This document shows positions 14,708-22,638 of a DNA stretch of 64,000 nucleotides, in pieces. The stretch's first letter is position 1; the number at the start of each line of letters is the position of its first letter. Origin of the DNA: Bacteroidales bacterium M8 (lineage in GTDB: Bacteria > Bacteroidota > Bacteroidia > Bacteroidales > Muribaculaceae); NCBI GenBank assembly GCA_001689495.1, contig LUJS01000043.1:29328-93327 (forward strand). Direction: 5' to 3'. A program made the translations under genes and the position numbers. The notes under the pieces were generated by a model, which had not been told where the DNA came from, ran no database searches, and saw nothing but the letters and a program-made list of their open reading frames with translations.

Positions 14708-17536
14708 TCACTGAATATAGGTGGAATGGGGGTGATTTTTTGCGTTATTGAGGAAGTCGAAGATGAGTTTTATTCTCAGGCCTTTGTCGCCGGGGTTGAG
14801 GCGGATGTTGGGGGCCTGGGCCTGTGGGCCGAGCTGGGTGACGGGTTTGTATGACTGCATCGGGGGAATTTCGAGCAGAAACGAGATGTCTCCCTCGGGG
14901 AACGGCATCATCGTGTCCTTGCCGTCGCGGCGGGCGGCGGGCTCCTGCGGCGTGAACACGCGCATGTACAGGCCGTCGGTGGCCGAGTAGACCGTGAACG
15001 GCGCGGTCTGCGATTCGATCGTTGCCCAGTACACGTTGCCGTGATAGCCCTTGAATTCGGGATAGACAAGGCGTCCCTCAGATTCGCCCGTCACGGTGTT
15101 GTTATACTCCTTGTGCCACACTCCCGGCTCCATGCCACGCTGGCGGTTGCGCCACACCCTGTAGGGGCCGCGTCCCAACCATCTCATGCCGCTCACGCCC
15201 TCTTCGGGGCAGGTGAAGGTCAGTCCGAAGCTGCGCACCTCGTTGTCGAAGAACCGTCCCTTGTATCCGTGCCCCCTGCGGTCGTTGAGCATCACCGCGT
15301 CCATGCCGAGCAGTCCGGCGGGAGTCATGCGCCACTCTATTGAGTCGATGGCGCCCCTGTATCGGGCCACGATCACGGCATCTTTTCCCTCCTGATGTCC
15401 CGACATGGACATCAGCTCGGCCTTCATCCCAACGGGCACGGGGCCGCCGCCGAAGGGGAGGGGAGTGCCGTCGCGGACAATCGAGGCGATACGCCCCGAG
15501 CGGGGGTCGAACGTCACCGTCAGGCTGTTGGCGCTGAGGGTCGAGTCCGTGGCCACGGCCTTGCCTGAGGCCGAGGGGAGCGTGTGGGCCGCGAGATATT
15601 GGTCGGCATACCTCACGGGCATGGTGCGGACGTTTATGGTGTCTCTTTTTTCGTCAAGGATGGTCAGGCGCAGCAGGTCGGCCTTGTCGAGCCCCTCGGG
15701 TATGCCGAGGCTGACGTTGCGCCTCTCGCCGGGCATTATGCCGGGCATCGGACACGAGCCCGAGGCGACGGTCTGCTCATAGTCACCCTCGGCCGGAGTC
15801 GGCACCGTCAGCAGCCGCCACTCCATGACGATGCCGTCGAGACTGCGCGACAGATAGCCGTTGCCGATGGTGAGCGTGCCGTCCCACGCGGGCGTCACGG
15901 CCACGGGCTCGATGGTGACGGGCGACCAGACGTCGCGGATGGTGTACCAGCTCGCCTCTTTCTCTCTGTACGGGCCCACGATGCCGTCCGGGCCGTTGGG
16001 GCCGTCGGTGTCGATGCGGCCGTCGCGGTCGCGGCGCTCTATCCCCTCGTCGGCCCATGCCCAAATGAAGCCACCGGCAAAGCGCGGATTCTGCGACCAG
16101 TTGCTCCAGAATCCGTCGAGCGACGTGCCCGCGCCCTTGTCATATTGAGCGTGCAGGAACTCGGTGGGCATGAACACGTCATATCCGTTGCCCAGTCGCG
16201 CCACGCCGGTCTGATATGCGGGATAGTGATGTGCGTCGACCCCGTTGCGCGAGGCCCAAGCATAGATGACGTGGCGTCCCTGAGGGTCGTAGGCCGCGAA
16301 TGTCGGCTCGAGGGCATAGTTGTAGCCTCCCTCGTTGCCGTTGCTCCACGCGAATATGCAGGGCCGGTTGACGTCGCGCGTCAGCATCTCGCGCAGTATG
16401 CGGCCACCCTCGGCGGTCGAGTATGCGTTCTGCCATCCCGGCAGTTCGTTGAGATAGAGCACGCCGAGCGAGTCGCAGACCTCGAGCAGATGACTGTCGG
16501 GCGGGTAGTGCGAGCGTATAGCGTTGGCGTTCATCCCCTTGATGAGCCTGACATCCTCGATGTCGCGCTTCTTGCTGCCCGTGCGGCCTGTCTCGGGATA
16601 GAAACAGTGGCGGTTTACCCCCTTGACAGTCAGCTTGCGGCCGTTGAGATAGAATCCGTCGCGCTCCCTGAACTCGATGGTGCGGAATCCCGTGCGCTCC
16701 GTAACCGCGTGGGCCACGGTGCCGTCAGGCCCCGTCAGCTCGAACCTGACGTCGTATAGCGCGGGTGTCTCGGGGTGCCACGGCGAGATGCCGTCAAAGC
16801 TCACCGATACCCTCTGGCTGTCCGTGGCGCACAATGCGGCCTCGCGGGTCTGTCCGGCGGCAGTGACGCGCAGTCGCGAGCCGGGTGCGAGGTTGTCGGT
16901 GATGAGGTCGAGTGTCAGGCTGCCGTCGTGTCGCGGATCGAGGGCCACGCGGCGTATGCGCGTCAGAGGGGTGACACGCAGGTAAACCGGACGGTATATG
17001 CCCCCGAATAGCCACCAGTCGGCCTTGCGTTCGGCGGCGTTGATGCTCCTGTCCGACGACTCCTTGTCAACCCTGACCTCGAGGGTGTTCCTGCCGCTCT
17101 TTATAAGCGGAGTTATGTCATATTCGAATTGCGTGAAGCCCCCGCGGTGCGTGGGGCCTGCGCTGCGGCCGTTCACGGTAACGGTGGCATCGGTCATGAC
17201 GCCCTCGAACACCAGCTCGACCCTCTTGCCTCGCCAGTCGCGCGGGACATTGAACGTGGTGCGATACAGACCCGACTCTCGCGCGGGCTCCGAGCCCGGG
17301 CGGTCGTGATAATAGCGGCCATAGGTATATGCTCCGAAACCCTCCTGCTCCCAGCACGAGGGCACGTGTATCTTGGACCAGCGGCCGGAGTTCATTCCGT
17401 CCGTGCACTTGAAGTCCCAGACTGTGGCGTCGTCATCACCCCATCCCGAAAGGGGAACAATCACCGTTGTCCCGGCATGGCTCCACAGCCAGACCGGGAT
17501 AACGATGAGTAAGCTCAATACATAAAGTCGTTTCAC
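14708..17536 (-). CDS. GH2 beta-galactosidase (942 aa)
   Basis: Secreted retaining glycosidase of the LacZ type. Signal peptide about 1-21, sugar-binding jelly roll (WSKIHVPSCWEQEGFGAYTYGRYYH... about 40-195), Ig-like domain, then the TIM barrel with VKGVNRHCFYPETGRT, acid/base Glu402 in NGNEG and nucleophile Glu459 in MPTEFLH, followed by the C-terminal large beta domain. Length is within the range for Bacteroidetes GH2 enzymes of polysaccharide loci. The likely substrate is beta-galactose in pectic galactan or arabinogalactan, given the neighbouring GH51 and the pectin locus. Own TAATTTTG promoter at 17556. Specificity (galactosidase versus other GH2 activities) is inferred from overall likeness only. 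Confidence 0.9.
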   Translation of the reverse strand: MKRLYVLSLLIVIPVWLWSHAGTTVIVPLSGWGDDDATVWDFKCTDGMNSGRWSKIHVPSCWEQEGFGAYTYGRYYHDRPGSEPARESGLYRTTFNVPRDWRGKRVELVFEGVMTDATVTVNGRSAGPTHRGGFTQFEYDITPLIKSGRNTLEVRVDKESSDRSINAAERKADWWLFGGIYRPVYLRVTPLTRIRRVALDPRHDGSLTLDLITDNLAPGSRLRVTAAGQTREAALCATDSQRVSVSFDGISPWHPETPALYDVRFELTGPDGTVAHAVTERTGFRTIEFRERDGFYLNGRKLTVKGVNRHCFYPETGRTGSKKRDIEDVRLIKGMNANAIRSHYPPDSHLLEVCDSLGVLYLNELPGWQNAYSTAEGGRILREMLTRDVNRPCIFAWSNGNEGGYNYALEPTFAAYDPQGRHVIYAWASRNGVDAHHYPAYQTGVARLGNGYDVFMPTEFLHAQYDKGAGTSLDGFWSNWSQNPRFAGGFIWAWADEGIERRDRDGRIDTDGPNGPDGIVGPYREKEASWYTIRDVWSPVTIEPVAVTPAWDGTLTIGNGYLSRSLDGIVMEWRLLTVPTPAEGDYEQTVASGSCPMPGIMPGERRNVSLGIPEGLDKADLLRLTILDEKRDTINVRTMPVRYADQYLAAHTLPSASGKAVATDSTLSANSLTVTFDPRSGRIASIVRDGTPLPFGGGPVPVGMKAELMSMSGHQEGKDAVIVARYRGAIDSIEWRMTPAGLLGMDAVMLNDRRGHGYKGRFFDNEVRSFGLTFTCPEEGVSGMRWLGRGPYRVWRNRQRGMEPGVWHKEYNNTVTGESEGRLVYPEFKGYHGNVYWATIESQTAPFTVYSATDGLYMRVFTPQEPAARRDGKDTMMPFPEGDISFLLEIPPMQSYKPVTQLGPQAQAPNIRLNPGDKGLRIKLIFDFLNNAKNHPHSTYIQ

Positions 17537-17555
17537 GGTATCAGTTGTTGTATTG

Positions 17556-17563
17556 CAAAATTA
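17556..17563 (-). promoter_or_regulatory. Promoter -7 box for the GH2 gene
   Basis: TAATTTTG on the minus strand, 19 bases before the start codon; no clear -33 TTTG. Confidence 0.5.
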
Positions 17564-17622
17564 GGCATTCATGATGACTCAGACGTCCGTTTTTCTTTCA
17601 ATAAACAACGATAATATGCAAA

Positions 17623-17649
17623 CGGCCCCCGCATTTCTGCCGAGGGCCG
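17623..17649 (-). terminator. Terminator of the first DUF4595-like lipoprotein
   Basis: CGGCCC...GGGCCG stem with inner pairs, then GTTTGC on the minus strand, 27 bases after the stop at 17676. It resembles the terminator of the paralogue at 18591-18614. Confidence 0.65.
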
Positions 17650-17675
17650 ATTATATTGCACCATGCGTGATTATC

Positions 17676-18497
17676 CTATCGGACGAAAGTGATGGCCATG
17701 CTGTTTACGCCCGTCAGGGTCGGATCTGATATGACGACTCGGGTCGGAAAACCTGTGTCGTCGAGGGTCCACGCCATGTAGTCCGTCAGGCCTTGGTCGT
17801 CCGCTCCGGTATATACTCGGCGCAGCGGCAGGTTGCGTGAGGGCTTGCCCAGCAGGCCGGCGTTGAATGCCGGCTCGAGGTCGCCGGGATAGACCGGCAG
17901 CACCACCATCGGGGGCATCATGGCCATCATGTTTGCCATCGGGGTGTCGTGGTCGCCGTCGGTATATGTGAACGTGAACGACGACTCGACGCCGCTGTCC
18001 ATGTCCCTGACGGTCACCGCAGAGAGGTCGCCGTCGGCATAAGTGATTCTGGTCTCGCTGTTCTCGCCGCCGGTGTGCCTGACATACTCCAGCCTGTTGT
18101 CGTCGTTGTATTCCATCCACCATTCGTCGCGGGCGTTGCGGGTGTCGCGGGCATATACGGCACAGCCGTCATCGTCGAGCATCAGGTATATCTCAGACCT
18201 CGTGCCGGGCTCTTCGTTGTCCGTCCACGTCATCCGGGCCTGATAGTTGCCATCTTCCCTGAAGTTGCCGTATTCAAACTCGACAAGGCTCTCATAGTCA
18301 CCCTCCGTCGTGGCCAGTCGCGTCACGCGGCCCGCGCTGTCGGTGGTGAATATGGTCTTGGAGTCCATCACTTGGATCTCGCGAGGGAATATGGCCTCGG
18401 ACTCTGCCTCGCTGCTTCCGCCTCCGCCGCACGACGTGACGGCTAACGTAATGGTGGACATGAGGCAAGCGGCGGTGAGTATGTGTTTCCTGTTCAT
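17676..18497 (-). CDS. Lipoprotein, DUF4595-like, tandem copy 1 (273 aa)
   Basis: Exported lipoprotein: from the ATG at 18497 the signal ends in VTSC with the acylated Cys at residue 23, followed by GGGGSS. The mature part has repeated strand-turn units (SLVEFEYGNF, EIYLMLDDDGCAVYA, DEWWMEYNDDNRLEYV, SETRITYADGDL, SSFTFTYTDGD) as in YD-repeat-like or lipocalin-like beta barrels of Bacteroidales DUF4595 proteins. Function unknown. It is a paralogue of the next gene (same order: EFEYG, YNADG/YNDDN, ITY-NGD, GLLGK-KNLP, W-L---G-P), and the terminators match too, so a segment was duplicated in tandem. The ATG at 18542 is excluded because the promoter -7 box covers 18529-18536. Confidence 0.85.
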   Translation of the reverse strand: MNRKHILTAACLMSTITLAVTSCGGGGSSEAESEAIFPREIQVMDSKTIFTTDSAGRVTRLATTEGDYESLVEFEYGNFREDGNYQARMTWTDNEEPGTRSEIYLMLDDDGCAVYARDTRNARDEWWMEYNDDNRLEYVRHTGGENSETRITYADGDLSAVTVRDMDSGVESSFTFTYTDGDHDTPMANMMAMMPPMVVLPVYPGDLEPAFNAGLLGKPSRNLPLRRVYTGADDQGLTDYMAWTLDDTGFPTRVVISDPTLTGVNSMAITFVR

Positions 18498-18528
18498 CGG
18501 CTTTTCGGGTTTATGGGTGTTGTCACGG

Positions 18529-18559
18529 CAAAGATAATACAAAATCCGATACCGTCAAA
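18529..18559 (-). promoter_or_regulatory. Promoter of lipoprotein copy 1
   Basis: TTTG (18556-18559), 19 bases, TATCTTTG (18529-18536) on the minus strand: full consensus. Start codon 31 bases downstream. Confidence 0.78.
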
Positions 18560-18590
18560 GACCTGCAGGGCGGCTTGATGATGCAAAACA

Positions 18591-18614
18591 GCCCCCGGCA
18601 TTGCTGCCGAGGGC
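18591..18614 (-). terminator. Terminator of lipoprotein copy 2
   Basis: Arms 18591-18600 and 18605-18614 pair at 9 of 10 positions around a TTGC loop and are followed on the minus strand by TGTTTTGC. Confidence 0.75.
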
Positions 18615-18643
18615 CGATTGTATTGCATTACGATCGTCAGTAA

Positions 18644-19495
18644 TTACCAGACAAAGCTGATCTGCTCGTCATAGCCGCCCCACGGGTTCACCTCTTTGAT
18701 ATTCAGCAGGGTGGGGAGTCCGTTGGCGTTGAGTGTCCATTCGAAAGAGGTGTACTCGCCATCGTTGTCCGAGCCGGCATACTGCTGGCGGACGGGGAGA
18801 TTCTTGGTGGCCTTGCCAAGCAGACCGGCATAGTAGGCGACTTCCATCTCGTCCATGTCTATCTGGAAGAGGTCGTCGAACAGCATGATGCCGCCCTTGT
18901 TGGCAATCGGTCTCTTCACGTTGTTGTCGGTGTACGAGATGTTGTAGATCGAGGGGGTCTGATGGTCGTCGCTGGTGGTGGCTCTGCTTGTGATGTCGCC
19001 GTTGGTGTATGTGATGCGGGTGACCTCGTTGTCGCCTTCGGTGCGCTTGAGATAGTTGAGCTGGCCATCGGCGTTATACTCAAACCACCATTCGTCATCG
19101 CTGTACTCGGGATCCGAATAAACCTCGAGGGCGTATTTCACGAAACCCTTGTCGTTGAGCTGCATGTAGATGACGGTCTTGTCGGTCGGGTCATAGCTGT
19201 CATACTGTGTCAGCTTAACCTGAAACTCGGTGGCACGCGAGAATGTGCCGTATTCAAACTCGGCTGTCGACGTGTACGATTCGTCCTTGGTCTCGATCTT
19301 GGTCACCTGACCGTTTGAGTTTCTGACAATCTTGGTGTCGCCGATCTGCGAGGGGACGCCTTCGGGGAATACTTGGTCAATGACGGGTGCGTCGGGGCGC
19401 TTGGGGTCGTCGTTGTCGTCGTCGCTGCAAGAAGCCAGCGAGCAGGAAACCGTGGCAAGTACTGCCATGGCTGCATACTTGAAAAGACTTTTCAT
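18644..19495 (-). CDS. Lipoprotein, DUF4595-like, tandem copy 2 (283 aa)
   Basis: Paralogue of the gene at 17676-18497. Lipobox SLASC puts the acylated Cys at residue 23, followed by SDDDNDD, an acidic tail typical of surface-exposed Bacteroidetes lipoproteins. The body repeats the same strand-turn units (STAEFEYGTF, VIYMQLNDKGFVKYA, DEWWFEYNADGQLNYL, VTRITYTNGDI, NISYTDNN) and the same late GLLGKATKNLPV and FEWTLNANGLPT motifs. Start set at 19495 (MKSLFKYA): the longer start at 19531 coincides with the -7 box TATTTTTG. Role unknown; the two copies have separate promoters, so they may be expressed independently or vary as antigens. Confidence 0.85.
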   Translation of the reverse strand: MKSLFKYAAMAVLATVSCSLASCSDDDNDDPKRPDAPVIDQVFPEGVPSQIGDTKIVRNSNGQVTKIETKDESYTSTAEFEYGTFSRATEFQVKLTQYDSYDPTDKTVIYMQLNDKGFVKYALEVYSDPEYSDDEWWFEYNADGQLNYLKRTEGDNEVTRITYTNGDITSRATTSDDHQTPSIYNISYTDNNVKRPIANKGGIMLFDDLFQIDMDEMEVAYYAGLLGKATKNLPVRQQYAGSDNDGEYTSFEWTLNANGLPTLLNIKEVNPWGGYDEQISFVW

Positions 19496-19530
19496 TGCTG
19501 TTTGTGATTGGGGATTGTGTTTGTGGGGCA

Positions 19531-19538
19531 CAAAAATA
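19531..19538 (-). promoter_or_regulatory. Promoter -7 box of lipoprotein copy 2, near a C8 tract
   Basis: TATTTTTG on the minus strand, 35 bases before the start. The -33 position is occupied by a run of eight C (19561-19568), G8 on the transcribed sense, rather than TTTG. Confidence 0.5.
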
Positions 19539-19608
19539 CAATATTAAATCCGAATTATTACCCCCCCCAACTGTTAAAATATGTTACACGTCATGCGCTG
19601 TCGTCAGC

Positions 19609-19645
19609 AAAAAAACTGCGCGGCCCGTTTTGGCGGGTCGCGCAG
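19609..19645 (-). terminator. Strong intrinsic terminator ending the pectin/uxa operon
   Basis: Arms 19616-19627 and 19634-19645 pair at 11 of 12 positions plus one G-U, six-base loop, followed on the minus strand by seven T residues. It lies 33 bases after the exuT stop. Confidence 0.9.
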
Positions 19646-19678
19646 AAGTTATGAGAGATTGTCTAAGAGACCTGATTA

Positions 19679-21178
19679 TCAGGCTTCGATCTTCTTGTAG
19701 CGGGGTACGAGCAGCTTCATGATGCACCAGCCTACCAGATAGGCCACGCCGCAGATGCAGAACACCACGAAATAGCCCGCGGGCTTGCCCACATAGCTCA
19801 TGAACGCCATGTTGGTCTGTGCTGCATAGTCGAAGAGCACGCCCGAGCCGAGGTTGATCAGGAACGAGCCGATGCCGCCGGCCATACCGCCGATGCCGAT
19901 GATGGTGGCGATGGTGCTCTTGGGGAACATGTCACCCACGACAGAGTAGATGTTGGCCGACCAAGACTGGTGGGCAGCACCTGCGATGCCGATGATGATG
20001 ATGGGCATCCACTGCGACACCGAGCTCAGGGGCTGGGCCAGAAGTGCCAGCAGGGGGAAGAGTGCGAAGATGAACATGGCCTTCATGCGTGCCGAGTAGG
20101 GATCGACGGTGACGCCGCGCTTGGCCGCGTTGTCGATGAAGATAGTCGGCAGCTTGCCGCCATAGATGGAGAGCATGGTGATCAGGTAGAGGACGAAGAT
20201 CATGAGCATGCCCTCGCCGTGAGATGTCGACAGGCCGAACACGTCGGTGATGTAGGCGGGAGTCCAGAAGAGGAAGAACCACCACACGCCGTCGGTGAGG
20301 AACTTGCCGAAGAACACGGCCCATGTCTGGGGATAGGCGAAACACTTGAAGAAGGGGATCGTAGCGGTCTCGCTGTCCTCGACCTCGGCCTTCTCGCGGG
20401 CTGTCTCGTTCTTGTCCTCGTTGTCCTGCTCGATATAGGCGAGCTCGGCGGCATTGACATGGGGATTCTTGGCGGGCTCCTTGTAGAGGAACACCCAGAA
20501 GCCCATCCAGACAAAGCCGAGGGCACCGATGACGATGAATGCCATCTCCCAGCCGTTGCCCCAGCCTATGCTCTGGAAGTATTTGGCGAGCGGGCCGATG
20601 GAGAACGGAGCGATGAGGGCGCCGACGGCCGAACCTGCGTTGAAGATCGAGGTGGCGTATGCGCGGTCACGCTTGGGGAAGTATTCGGCAGTCACCTTGA
20701 TGGCTGCGGGGAAGTTGCCGGCCTCGCCGAGTGCGAGGATGGTACGGGCGGCAAGGAAGAAGTAGACCGAGACGGTGGCGATGGTCATGGCCACGTCGCC
20801 GGTGGCCTCGAGGAGCTCGTGGGCGTTGTGCAGGCCCAGATAGTTCTCGGTGGCCCAGCCGCAGGCCGCGTGGAGGCAGGCGCCTGCCGACCACACGCCG
20901 ATGGCCCAGAGATAGCCCTTCTTGGTGCCCATCCAGTCGATGAAGCGGCCTGCCAGAAGGTTGGCCACGGCATAGACGATTGAGAACACGGCGGTGATGA
21001 GGCCATAGTTGGCGTCGGTCCAGTGGAACTCGGGAGAGATGAACTCCTTCCACGTCAGCGAGAGGACCTGACGGTCCATGTAGTTGACGGTCGTGGCGAG
21101 GAAGAGTAACGCACAGATGGTCCAACGGAAGTTGGTCATCTTCTGATTGGCTGCCTGCAGGGGTGTCGTAGCTGCCAT
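19679..21178 (-). CDS. exuT: Hexuronate transporter ExuT (MFS, ACS family)
   Basis: Inner-membrane symporter bringing galacturonate/glucuronate into the cell. The 499-residue protein has 12 predicted helices and the anion:cation symporter family signs: TTVNYMDRQVLSLTWKEF in helix 1, RFIDWMGTKKGYLWAIGVWS in the helix 2-3 loop, LGEAGNFPAAIKVTAEYFPKRDRA in helix 4-5, and FGKFLTDGVWWFFLFWTPAYI in helix 7. Two extra hydrophilic loops (about residues 230-275) are usual for Bacteroidetes ExuT. It is the last gene of the operon, two bases after uxaC, and a strong terminator follows, so uptake and the first three catabolic steps are made from one mRNA. Confidence 0.95.
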   Translation of the reverse strand: MAATTPLQAANQKMTNFRWTICALLFLATTVNYMDRQVLSLTWKEFISPEFHWTDANYGLITAVFSIVYAVANLLAGRFIDWMGTKKGYLWAIGVWSAGACLHAACGWATENYLGLHNAHELLEATGDVAMTIATVSVYFFLAARTILALGEAGNFPAAIKVTAEYFPKRDRAYATSIFNAGSAVGALIAPFSIGPLAKYFQSIGWGNGWEMAFIVIGALGFVWMGFWVFLYKEPAKNPHVNAAELAYIEQDNEDKNETAREKAEVEDSETATIPFFKCFAYPQTWAVFFGKFLTDGVWWFFLFWTPAYITDVFGLSTSHGEGMLMIFVLYLITMLSIYGGKLPTIFIDNAAKRGVTVDPYSARMKAMFIFALFPLLALLAQPLSSVSQWMPIIIIGIAGAAHQSWSANIYSVVGDMFPKSTIATIIGIGGMAGGIGSFLINLGSGVLFDYAAQTNMAFMSYVGKPAGYFVVFCICGVAYLVGWCIMKLLVPRYKKIEA

Positions 21179-21180
21179 GA

Positions 21181-22596
21181 TCAGAACTTGAAGAAGTTTT
21201 TGGCGTTGTTATAGCAGATGTCTTCGATCATCTGGTTCACACGCTGCTCCTCATAGCCGGTGTAGGGTATCTCGCCGTTCTCGATGTCGTTGCCGACAAG
21301 GTTGCAGAGCGTGCGACGGAAATACTCGTGGCGGGGATACGAGAGGAACGAGCGCGAGTCGGTGAGCATGCCCACGAAGCGGCTCAGCAGGCCCAGCAGC
21401 GACAGGGCGTTCATCTGCTTCTGCATGCCATCCTTCTGGTCGAGGAACCACCAGCCCGAGCCGAACTGGATCTTGCCGGGGATAGAGCCGTCTTGGAAGT
21501 TGCCGAGCATCGTGGCGATGACCTCGTTGGCGCAGGGGTTGAGGTTATAGAGGATGGTCTTGGTGAGCTTGCCGCGGGTGTTGAGCTTGTCGAGGAAGCG
21601 TGCGCAAGACTTGGCGGTGTTGAACTCGCCGATCGAGTCGAAGCCGGTGTCGGGACCGAGCAGCTTGAACATCTTGCTGTTGTTGTTGCGGATGGCGCCA
21701 TAGTGGAACTGCTGTGTCCAGCCCGAGTTGTAGTCCATCTCGCCGAACACGATCAGCATCGCGCTCTTGAACTTGTGTATCTCCTCGTCGGTCAGCTCCT
21801 TGCCTCCGTACACCTTGTCGAAGATGGCCTCGATTTCGGCGTCGGTATAGTCTGCGGCATAGAACTCCTCGATGCCGTGGTCAGAGAGGCGGCAGCCCAT
21901 CTCCTCGAAGAAGTCGTGACGCTTCTGCAGCGCGTCGACCATGTCGGCAAACTTGCTGATGGTCACGCCCGAAACCTCCGAGAGCTTCTCGACGTATGCG
22001 CGGAACTCGGCGGGAACTTCGACGGCCATGGCCTTGTCGGGACGCCATGTGGGGAGCATTTTGATCTCGAAGCCGCTGTCGCGCACGGCCTTGTGATACT
22101 CGAGCGAGTCGACGGGATCGTCTGTCGTGCAGACGGTCTCGACGTTATAGCGGCGCATCAGGCCGCGTGCTGTCATGTTGGGGTCGTTGATCAGCTTGTC
22201 GTTGCAGACGTCGAAGATCTCCTTGGCGGTCTCGGGGTTGAGCAGCTTGTCGATGCCGAAAGCTGTCTTCAGCTCGAGGTGCGTCCAGTGATAGAGGGGG
22301 TTGCGGAAGGTGTAGGGTACGGTCTCTGCCCACTTCTGGAACTTCTCCCAGTCGGTGGTGTCCGTGCCAGTGCAGAAACGCTCGTCAACGCCGTTCGAGC
22401 GCATGGCGCGCCACTTGTAGTGGTCGCCGCCGAGCCAGATCTCGGTGATTGACTTGAATCTGTGGTCGTCGGCCACCATCTTGGGGATGAGGTGGCAGTG
22501 ATAGTCGATGATGGGCATCTTGGCCGCATGCTCGTGATATAGTTTCTGCGCCGTGGGGGTCTGGAGCAGGAAATTCTCGTCCATGAAGGGTTTCAT
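21181..22596 (-). CDS. uxaC: Uronate isomerase UxaC
   Basis: Cytoplasmic amidohydrolase-fold isomerase: D-galacturonate to D-tagaturonate (and D-glucuronate to D-fructuronate). At 471 residues it matches the family length. Metal/active-site motif DYHCHL gives His33 and His35; further family blocks are IWLGGDHYKWRAMRSNG, TTDDPVDSLEYH, LPTWRPD, GEMDYNSGWTQQFHYGAIRNNN, GSGWWFLDQKDGM and LTDSRSFLSYPRHEYFRR. It sits 42 bases after uxaA and two bases before exuT in the same operon. Confidence 0.97.
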   Translation of the reverse strand: MKPFMDENFLLQTPTAQKLYHEHAAKMPIIDYHCHLIPKMVADDHRFKSITEIWLGGDHYKWRAMRSNGVDERFCTGTDTTDWEKFQKWAETVPYTFRNPLYHWTHLELKTAFGIDKLLNPETAKEIFDVCNDKLINDPNMTARGLMRRYNVETVCTTDDPVDSLEYHKAVRDSGFEIKMLPTWRPDKAMAVEVPAEFRAYVEKLSEVSGVTISKFADMVDALQKRHDFFEEMGCRLSDHGIEEFYAADYTDAEIEAIFDKVYGGKELTDEEIHKFKSAMLIVFGEMDYNSGWTQQFHYGAIRNNNSKMFKLLGPDTGFDSIGEFNTAKSCARFLDKLNTRGKLTKTILYNLNPCANEVIATMLGNFQDGSIPGKIQFGSGWWFLDQKDGMQKQMNALSLLGLLSRFVGMLTDSRSFLSYPRHEYFRRTLCNLVGNDIENGEIPYTGYEEQRVNQMIEDICYNNAKNFFKF

Positions 22597-22638
22597 AGGA
22601 TTCAGGTTTGGTTTAGGAGGTTGATATGTGATTTGAGG

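Noticed and set aside
15584..16759. Long open frame (391 codons) on the plus strand opposite the GH2 gene
   Set aside because: Antisense shadow produced by GC-rich codon usage; no family motif, no promoter, and the opposite strand is a clear glycosidase.
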